Of a stretch of 64,000 nucleotides of DNA, positions 56,579 to 64,000 are shown in pieces (position 1 is the first letter of the stretch; each line of letters opens with the position of its first letter). Below the pieces are notes generated by a model. It made no database searches and was not told the DNA's origin. It saw only the letters and a program-made list of their open reading frames with translations. Source of the DNA: Cryptomeria japonica (Eukaryota; Streptophyta; Pinopsida; Cupressales; Cupressaceae); assembly GCF_030272615.1 (NCBI RefSeq), contig NC_081407.1:440537213-440601212 (forward strand). Direction: 5' to 3'. Position numbers and translations under genes: made by a program.

Positions 56579-57753
56579 TGTAAAGCGGAAAATCGTGGTC
56601 AAACCCTAGTTGGTCTCCCCTCTTCTAACTCCAAGGAGAGAGAAGGGAGGTTCGCTAGGATTCGATGGGTTTTCACTTAGGGGGAAGACTTTACATTCAA
56701 AAGAGGGGTTGAAACTCATAAGATTCAATCCCACACGATGTAAGATTGGATGCTAAATGAATTTCAAGGGTTAGGAAAGCAAGGCTACCCTCTTTTGTAA
56801 AGAATGTTGATTAAGGAAATTAAGCTAAGGATGCATAGAAAGTCATAAAGATTCGCTTATAAACTGAGTTCGGGTTATAGGATGAAGCTGCGGACCTGGA
56901 ATTAGCAGTAAAATGTCGATACGGCGCTGTCCTGCAAATTTGAGTAAAAGTTGTTGGGACGATGGCGCCCGGCGCCACGGTCCTCCGAAAAATCCGCGAA
57001 ACGAAGGGGGATCTGTTCGTCTCTGCACAAGGATTCCAGATCTTCAATTTCAGCCGCGTACCTGCAACCTACACACAGAAAAGCGAAGATGATTGGGGGG
57101 TTAGGGATTAGGGGTTTGCCTTTAGGTCAAACCCCGGTTTTGGAATTAACCAAGAAATGAGCAAGAGCTGTAAATGTAAATGACTGTAAAACAAGTACTA
57201 ATACCTTGTTCTAAGGATGTTTGTATCCTTATGTGCGAAGGTTTAGATGTTGTATGTTGTATGTTGTATGTTGTATGTGATCTCCTCTTCAATGGTTGAA
57301 TCCTTGTCTTGAATGCAACACTTAGCCTTGAATGGAGACTTGGAATGATCAATTGCTTGAATGCTTGAATGCTTGAATGCTTGAGTATAATTTCCACGCT
57401 TTGTACACATATCCTCTTCATCTCAAATGAGAGAGAAAAATGTAGTTTATATACTTGTCAATTAGGGTTGATAGACTGATTTTCCCGACCTTAGGCCGAC
57501 CAGGGAAGTATATTTCCAAATTGCAATCAAAAAGACCCAATATCACTTAGGAAACCGGGCCCAAAATAGGACCCAGGGACCAGGGCGCTGGGCGCTCTGG
57601 TCCCACCTCCCGGGACATCAGGGTGCTTGAAAAATGCAGTTTTCAGTGTCGTGAGCAAGTTTCGGGGTCTCCATTCAGGTTGCGTGTTGTGTCGCCATTG
57701 TGAAGACCGAAATGCAGTCGAAATTGCAAGTGTCGCAATTTTAGGACGCTACA
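56579..57753 (-). repeat. 5' LTR of gag-only element
   Basis: 1175 bp, matching 49965-51223 apart from about ten substitutions seen by eye and the repeat-number difference. It contains ATGTTGTATGTTGTATGTTG and GCTTGAATGCTTGAATGCTT microsatellites (57246-57280 and 57354-57384), also present in the other copy. Confidence 0.9.
57445..57454 (-). promoter_or_regulatory. TATA box in 5' LTR of gag-only element
   Basis: GTATATAAAC on the minus strand, conserved at 50831-50840 in the other LTR, about 300 bp after the transcript-sense LTR start. It is the likely promoter of the 1144-codon frame. Confidence 0.65.
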
Positions 57754-57758
57754 CATAT

Positions 57759-58281
57759 CAGTTTTGCTTTCAAGTTAACACAGTTGATTCTTCATTTTCT
57801 CCTATCTCTTCATCATCTTTTCCAAATCTATCTTCTTACTAACACCTTTTCTAAATCAAGAGGCACAATCAACAATGTATTATGTCACAACAAAAACATT
57901 CATATAGGTTGCATATCATTTTAAGTTCATTTGCTATTAATTAGATTGCATTATCACTTACATTATTACTCAAGCTTTATTGCATTAGATTGATTTAGAT
58001 AAATATCATATCATTTTAGACTCGTTATCATATAGAAGCATTAGTTACACAACCATATCATCACATTGCATAAAATAGAATACACTCGAATCATAAAATG
58101 CATCACGCATAACACATCGAATATACACATCATATAGAACCATACATCATAGAAATAACACAAGGCATGTAGAACATCACCAACATGCATATCATATGTA
58201 TCTCAAAAAGTGTCAGAATATATCATGTCAAGCACAAGACAAAGTGTCTCAACCGACACTGCCCATATCCCCAGGTGGATC
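57759..58281. other. Tat element sequence, no gene found
   Basis: AT-rich and rich in CATATCA/ATCATA words. It lies between the gag-only element and the antisense PMD pseudogene. No protein or structural RNA is visible. Confidence 0.5.
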
Positions 58282-60694
58282 CTATCTGCTCGATCCTGCC
58301 CCAAGATGACTTGATGATGCCCTAGGAGGACCCATCATGCCTGGGCTACTCATCCGTCGACTCATGTCCCTGCTAGATCCACTCTGAAATCTATAAGCTT
58401 GATAGCTAGGCCCCCTCTGATCCTCAAGAATGACTCTCATATGTCTATCTGTAATATATAGCCTCCTAAGCAGCAGTGAAGAATCTATCTAACTATCTTC
58501 ACTCATCAGTCCCTGGGCCAAACAATTGATCATACACATCCATGACCACATGTGCCCTCTGCACTGCATCATCTTTCTCTTGATGGAGATGATCTTTATC
58601 CACAATAGCCCTATCCCTCTCTCCCTGCCTCTAAAGCACCATATGCTTTACAGAAGTGCTCCCTATCATCCATCTGATATTGTCACAATGTGACAAATAG
58701 ATCCTCTAAGCTCCTAATCTGAGCTCTCAAAACTTGCTCATCCTCACCCTCCTCCTTGCCACCTCCCTCTACAATTAGCGCATCCCCAACCTAGGGCATC
58801 TCAATGTCCTTCCTGCCATCATCCCCACCATGACTCCCTCCACTACTAGATGATCATGTCTCAAAATCATCACTCTCACTCCCATCTCGGTCAGAGCTGC
58901 TCATAGACTCAATGTCTCCACCGATGCCTACATCACCCTCACTATCCTCTCACTCTACCTCTATTGCTGCTACTACTACTATCAAACCAATCTGACCTCC
59001 ACCTTGCCCTCCTCCCCTATCTTGGCCTCCACCATCTCGCCCTCTCCCTCTACCTCTCCCTCTCCCTCCCTATGCCCTCCTATGTTGGATCTACTAAGGA
59101 GAGATAAGAATCGTAGGATCTGTCAAAGGTACTGGTATATGATGTACCCACCAAGCATCATAGTGCAGTGTGGCACTAGGATCTGCAACTCTGGCTGACC
59201 AACCACACTATAACGACCGAAGAGAATCCAACTCTACAATAACAACAAGAGGTTGTACACAAGCCCCCCCAATCCCCAATCTCTCATGTAATCCGAGCAA
59301 AGTAAGTTGTCACATCTGGCACAACCTGTACCTCCCCAAACTGACAGAGTACCCGTCCAGGTAGATGGATGTCATTAACCCCGTGTCTACCAATGTCTCG
59401 ACCAATGAGATACCGTTGTTGCCTACAATAAGGTAAATTTTGTGTATCATCAGCCCAACCGTGACAATCAAGATACGGTCTCCAAGAAAAATACTATAGT
59501 ATATCAATCTAATGTCTCCAGTAAAGGGTGTTCCCTGATGCCCTATGTCTAATGTCAAGCGTGTATCTATAGGCATATGGTTGCTCATCAGCAAGATCAC
59601 CATGAACCATTGGAGGAAAGATAGCCATATGCTCCCAAGCCCATACCTGGAGCAAAGTGATACCACGACCAATGGATTTCTACTCTAAATATACAATACC
59701 ATGCATCTGGTGATATAAAGTGGCTAATAAGAATGGATCCCAAGCAAAAACACATCTATCAATAATCATGTCTCGGATGACTCTACCCCATCTGACAGGG
59801 AAACCATGTGTCAGTCGATCAGAATAAGTAAGCCAAAAAAAACAAAGCACATAACCATAGTAAGGTCATTATAATTAAGATCATCCCATGGGATCTCTTA
59901 TTGACCCCGTATTGATAAATCCTCCTCGGAGCACTCGAACAAATCACACAGTCTGGCAACACCATCATCATGATCGAAAGTAACTTGGGCACCATGAATG
60001 GGAATATGAAGAACGTGCCACACATCCTCTAATGTGACTAATGTCTCACCAATAGGTAAATGAAACGAACAAGTCTCAGAATGCCATCGCTCAACTAAAG
60101 TAGTAATCATGGCCCTGTTGGGTGTAACCTCTGGCAAGTGCAATATCTGATATAAACCTATATGTTTGATCAAGGCAGTCTCCTCATCAGAAAGATCATA
60201 GCGACGCTTGAGACCATCTAGCCTTGTCTGCCTACCAACCAGGACAAGGTAATGTGCCTACAAGATGAAACACATGAAAATATTAAATACTATATTTGCA
60301 TGACAAAAATCAACTCATAAATTTTGGAAAATACAAAAAAAAATATCAATTGTGCACCATTAACATCAATTGCACACCATTAAGAGAAAGTGCGAATTAC
60401 TAAATGCAAATGCACATTACAAAACACGATTGCAAGCCAAATTAACAAGTGCGAATTACTAAAGTCAATTGCGCATAAGTATAATCAATTGCGAACAAAA
60501 CGACAGTCAATTGCGCATTGAATAAAAAAAATTGTTATGACAAAAACGTGAATTTTTTTGGAAAAACAAGCATAAATGAGCAAAGTTTTCGGAAAACTTA
60601 CCGGTCCTCCGTGTCGAGCGGTCTCTGATATGAACGCATTCGATCGGACAAGTGCAATCTCGCTCTGTGGCCCGCCATCACGCTCAAAAGTCAA
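58282..60694 (-). pseudogene. Antisense PMD (MAIN-like) reading frame of the Tat element
   Basis: A first exon (TFERDGGPQSEIALV ... to 60601, donor GTAAGT) joins in frame to an acceptor TTGTAG at about 60257. The plant mobile domain follows: LIKHIGLYQILHLPEV, RAMITTLVERWHSETCSF, HLPIGETLVTLEDVWHVL, HIPIHGAQVTF. After stops and frameshifts come LLQVWAWEHM, ADDTQNLPYCRQQRYL and DIHLPGRVLCQFGEVQ, all typical of the PMD C-terminal half. A Gly/Arg and acidic linker, a coiled-coil-like stretch and a Ser/Arg tail ending GSSR and a stop at 58282-58284 complete it. No ATG is seen in frame at the start. PMD proteins (MAIN family) are nuclear plant proteins; extra antisense frames before the 3' LTR are known in Tat-lineage elements. 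This copy is broken. Confidence 0.75.
60258..60600 (-). other. Putative intron with CAATTG-motif cluster
   Basis: Lies between donor and acceptor of the PMD frame. Words CAATTGCGCAT, CAATTGCGAAC, CAATTGCACACC and GTGCGAATTACTAAA recur about ten times between 60343 and 60525, matching the cluster in the Tat leader at 12395-12530. Confidence 0.55.
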
Positions 60695-61040
60695 AGGAAA
60701 ACACTGAAATCAAGAAGAGCTCCACAAAATCAAATGTATGCAAATGAGCTAATTAAAGGGCATAATCACTATTCATAGCTCACAATTAGGGTTTTTACCT
60801 CTCCAACAGTTGCGGTCCTCCTGAACTTCAACATACTTGTAGCATAGTCAAACGAAATCAAAATTGCACAAAACTTCACACAGTTTCTCACTACGACGAT
60901 ATCAAAAAAATGGTCTCAATTTCATAATTTTTTGACCACTTTTTCCAAAGGGGCATATTTACACTATAAGCATCACCGAGGCATACTGGGGCAGATTTTT
61001 TTTGTTTTCTTTGAAACAACATCATCTCGACATTGTGTCA
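60695..61040. other. Region between PMD frame and 3' LTR
   Basis: No gene found. On the minus strand it would hold the promoter of the PMD frame; no clear TATA element can be assigned. Confidence 0.4.
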
Positions 61041-61052
61041 AAGAGGGGCAAA
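61041..61052 (+). other. Polypurine tract of Tat-lineage element
   Basis: AAGAGGGGCAAA directly precedes the 3' LTR, whose first base is C here (CGTAGACACT) against T in the 5' copy (TGTAGACACC). Confidence 0.75.
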
Positions 61053-62139
61053 CGTAGACACTGAAAAGTGTCTCTTTCATCATGTACTAATTATTCGTCC
61101 TAATTAATTAAGTAATTCTTTAATTATTTAATTAAGCTAATTATTCTTCTAAACTAACTCAATCAGCTTATTCAATGCTATTAATAATCCAATTTCTATT
61201 GTTTAAATAATTAATCAATCAAACCCATTTCTCAAATATTAATTATTTAACTAATTACGATTAATTCCCTTAATTAAATCATCTTTATTATTTAATTAAT
61301 CATATTTCCAATGTTTAAATAATTTTATTTAAATTATTTAATTAATTAATTATTCCTCCAATTCCCCAAATTGGAATTTCAAATAATTCCATCTAATTTC
61401 ATTTCTCTCAAATTCACACTTCCCCGAATGTGGATTCAATTAATTTCATCTAATTCCAAACCATCAAATTAACATTTCACCAAATCCGAATTTCAATTAA
61501 TTTTATGTGCATTTCAACATTTGAAAGTCCAAATTCAATTTCAATCGCGTACAACACATGTTGAAATCATAACTGATTGATCAAATCAGTTGACTAATTA
61601 ATTAACTCTCTAGTCTCCCCTTTTCACTCTAAATCATCTTTTCTAGCTAATCAATCAAATCAGTCATCTCCTAAATCTATTCAGTCATCTCCCTAATCTA
61701 TTCAGTTTACTATCTAATCTATTTAGTTGACTACTCAATCAAATGAGTTAACAAATCAATCAACTCTATTAACTGATCAATCTAAATCAGTTCACTCTCA
61801 ATCAAGACTTGAGTTCAAAATCCCTCCCCATTTATGTTGAAAATCTATATAAACAACATCATTTTCTCAATTCAAGCTAGATCACACTTTTCAAAAGCAA
61901 TTGCCAATCTATGCAGGAATTTCAGTGCAATGTCTGAGAGCCACCCACGCAATTTCAGAGAAAAAACAATGGAAGCTACAATGCGATTGAGGGGGTTTTT
62001 CAATTATTTAATTGTTTAATTATTTCATATTTACATTTATTATGTTGGTTTATGTTTGATTTTGTTTAATTAGTTAAGGATTTGTGATCGTCCTTATTTC
62101 CTGATTAAGCATATTAGATTCATGATTTCAAGCATGAAA
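61053..62139 (+). repeat. 3' LTR of Tat-lineage element
   Basis: Matches 11223-12315 with scattered substitutions and several small indels, and is clearly more diverged than the gag-only element LTR pair. A TATA box CTATATAAAC lies at 61845-61854. Confidence 0.8.
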
Positions 62140-63225
62140 ATAATAATATTTAATGTTAATTATCCTTGGGATATGGGAATGAATGAGTAGGTGTAGATTT
62201 GTATGGACTCAATAATTCTTCATTATGTGGATGACCTATGGAGCTGATTTCTATGTATTAGAGATAAAATTGCATCATGATGACTTGTAAATGTGGAATA
62301 AGAATATATACTTATGCAACTTGTAATAATACTAGGCATTAGGATGTGATATAGCAAAAAGACTATGTTCTTGTTCCATGTACTCTTATGTATTAGACTC
62401 GATGATGTAGAAACCATGATCTTGTAATAAGATGATGCATTATTATATGGTTCATGTTGTAGAAATGTTCATTATGTTGGGGATGAGAATTCTATGTTGA
62501 TTTAGGGGATTGAACGATTAGACTATGTTTATTCTTGTAGTATCACATGACCCTTGTATTGGTTTGGTAGCATGTAATCCTATTTGAAAGTAAATAAGTG
62601 CTTGTGGATATAATCTTACATATGTGTAGGGATAGAAATCTTGATGAGATGTGTAATGGTTGTGCTTAAGGAAATAATCTAGTTTCATATGTAGGAGAAG
62701 GATAAATGCATTTAGATTCATGATGTGTTAAGTGATTAATGAATAAACATGGGAAATAGGAACATTTGATTTGGTGCTTAAAACGAACCTAGATGGTAAA
62801 TGGGGATATGACAATATGCTTGAAGGTTCATAATCTCTTGATAGGAAAAGTATTGTGTAGATCTTAAATGGAATGAATGTTAAATTATATGAATGTGTTA
62901 TTGATAGGTTGTTAGCAAGTAGTGGCGTTAAGATACCCTAGGGAAAGAATGAATGGTTATGTGTGTATGGATATAATGTTACTTTCGTTTGTGTAGTAAG
63001 ATTGGTTATGTTTAAGTTATTTATGCATTCATGTTTTGTTATGATTTATACATGAGTTAAAAATAGAATTAAGTGATGCTCTAGTGGATCTTGTGAAGAT
63101 ATTATATGCAATGAAGTTATGATAGTTCCCTATGCAATGCTTTAGTAGATGTTTAAAAAAAAAAAATATCTCTATTTGTTAGCTAGATTAGTTATTTTCT
63201 CTAGGGTATTCTAGTGGGCATTACA
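62140..63225 (+). mobile_element. Solo LTR of chromovirus family, part 3 of 3
   Basis: Begins with the right ATAAT duplication and continues with sequence related to the 5' LTR end (AAGTAGTGGCGTTAAGATACCC against AAGTAGTGATGTTAAAACACCC). Near the end there is a short A run (GTTTAAAAAAAAAAAA) as at 29990-30008, and the terminus is GTGGGCATTACA at 63225. Confidence 0.85.
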
Positions 63226-64000
63226 TTACTAAATTTTAAAATTCATATTTAATTTTTTTTAAAATTCTTTATTTATATTGATGTATCTCATTTCATGTAT
63301 TAATATATTTATTTTCATGTATAGAACATGGATTTAAAATATTCAGAACCTAATTTCAATACTACACACATTGAGGCCCAAAGTTCAAAAAATTGTCCGA
63401 TAATTCGAACTGAGTCGGTTGGTTCAAATGGGTTCATTGAAACCGAAATGGACAAATTAATCGAATCAGTGGATGAAAATTTAAGATAGATGTTCAATGA
63501 TTTAGAATATTGCAGCCGAAGAATAGAAATGACATTTTTACTGCTATCTATATAGAGACAATTTTAGTTACCTAATATGAAAACTTGAAAATACAATTAT
63601 TTTTTCATGTATACGATGTTATGAACTATGGATTTTAATATGCTTGTGTTATGCATAGGAATGGTGTAATACATTTTATTAATCAAGCTATTGATATGCT
63701 TCGGATTTTTTGCATAAACATGTTCTTACACTTTATGCATTGTAATATGGCTTACACATTTTATTTGTGTGACTGATATTTGTGGTTATTGTATTAATGT
63801 AGATGTTGGATGGTTCAGATGAAAATTTATTGCACAAATTAAATTGCTATTTTCATTTTTTTGTTCATTTATGTGATTGATATTTGTGTTTATTTATTAA
63901 TTTATTATTATAGATGGTGGATGGTTTAGATGAATATGTTTATATACTTTATGGATGTTTATTTGAATACGTTGATTATTGAAATTGTAAATATTACAAA
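63226..64000. other. Right host flank
   Basis: Starts with the TTACT duplication and then continues the tandem unit of 509-733, with AATTTTAAAATT and ATTGATGTATCTCATTTC similar to 332-345. The rest is AT-rich with no recognisable gene; the minus-strand open frame 63315-63497 has no motif. Confidence 0.6.

Larger units (their letters stand above)
49965..57753 (-). mobile_element. Gag-only LTR retrotransposon (TR-GAG type, Tat-like), minus strand
   Basis: A 7.79 kb element with two near-identical LTRs and a perfect 5 bp duplication CATAT. In transcript direction: 5' LTR (57753-56579), primer-binding site, a 1.2 kb leader with repeats, one 1144-codon reading frame (55404-51970), a polypurine tract and the 3' LTR (51223-49965). 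No reverse transcriptase, RNase H or integrase is present, so it is non-autonomous, like the TR-GAG class of plants. It lies inside the remains of the Tat element, whose primer-binding site resembles its own. Confidence 0.9.
11223..62139 (+). mobile_element. Tat-lineage Ty3/gypsy retrotransposon (overall span, heavily nested)
   Basis: The span is bounded by two LTR copies (11223-12315 and 61053-62139), with a primer-binding-site candidate after the first and a polypurine tract before the second. The LTR start TGTAGACACC preceded by GAGGGGCAAA is characteristic of Tat-lineage plant elements. Only a short gag start (17403-17613), a possible protein end (47560-47698) and an antisense PMD reading frame (58282-60694) remain of its coding capacity; protease, reverse transcriptase and integrase are missing. 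The span also holds a LINE fragment, the chromovirus with its own insertions, and the minus-strand gag-only element. Confidence 0.75.

Noticed and set aside
17614-63225. Pairing the chromovirus 5' LTR with the LTR end at 63225 as one element
   Set aside because: 62140-63225 closes the solo LTR with TTACT, and the chromovirus 3' LTR start at 46147 is already truncated at 47551; the intervening Tat LTR shows that they belong to different insertions.

Overview
The window is plant nuclear DNA made almost entirely of transposable elements nested inside one another. I found no intact host gene. Plant origin is shown by the element families: Ty3/gypsy chromovirus, Ty3/gypsy Tat lineage, plant LINEs with an RNase H of the RVT_3 type, a plant CACTA element with Transposase_21/DUF4218/DUF4216-type proteins, and a plant mobile domain (PMD) reading frame. 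The depth of nesting, the 4.6 kb LTRs and the lack of genes suggest a very large, repeat-rich genome such as a gymnosperm; that part is inference.

Layout from outside in. Level 0 is the host flank (1-733 and 63226-64000), with a PIF1-like helicase fragment and a local tandem duplication. Level 1 is a 4.6 kb chromovirus-type solo LTR that starts at 734 and ends at 63225, flanked by the target duplication TTACT. It is split by two insertions: an unclassified 6.9 kb block (3856-10764) and a Tat-lineage retrotransposon (11223-62139, duplication ATAAT). Inside the Tat element (level 2) lie a 5'-truncated LINE (12980-15344), a Tekay/Del-like chromovirus (17614 to about 47551) of the same LTR family as the solo LTR, and a compact minus-strand gag-only LTR element (49965-57753, duplication CATAT). 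The chromovirus is itself interrupted (level 3) by a 7.85 kb LINE in its 5' LTR (21934-29784, 16 bp duplication), by a tRNA-type SINE in the RNase H region (33294-33585), and by a 10.9 kb CACTA transposon in the integrase (34118-45062, duplication AAA). Removing each insertion restores continuous reading or continuous LTR homology.

What may still work. The best preserved coding unit is the 1144-codon gag-plus-protease-like reading frame of the minus-strand element at 49965-57753. Its LTRs differ at about ten bases by eye, plus a repeat-number change. It has no reverse transcriptase or integrase and would need enzymes in trans; its primer-binding site closely resembles that of the surrounding Tat element. 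The CACTA transposase keeps consistent splice sites and only two visible premature stops. The Tat element, the chromovirus and both LINEs are clearly decayed.

Most unusual points: a LINE with a third reading frame after RNase H that starts at a TAATG stop-start overlap; the gag-only element with repeated GC-rich palindromic motifs in LTR and leader; an antisense, intron-containing PMD pseudogene inside the Tat element; clusters of a CAATTG-centred motif at both ends of the Tat internal region; a 200 bp hairpin near the CACTA 3' end; and a 5 kb A-rich, strand-asymmetric block in the unclassified insertion.
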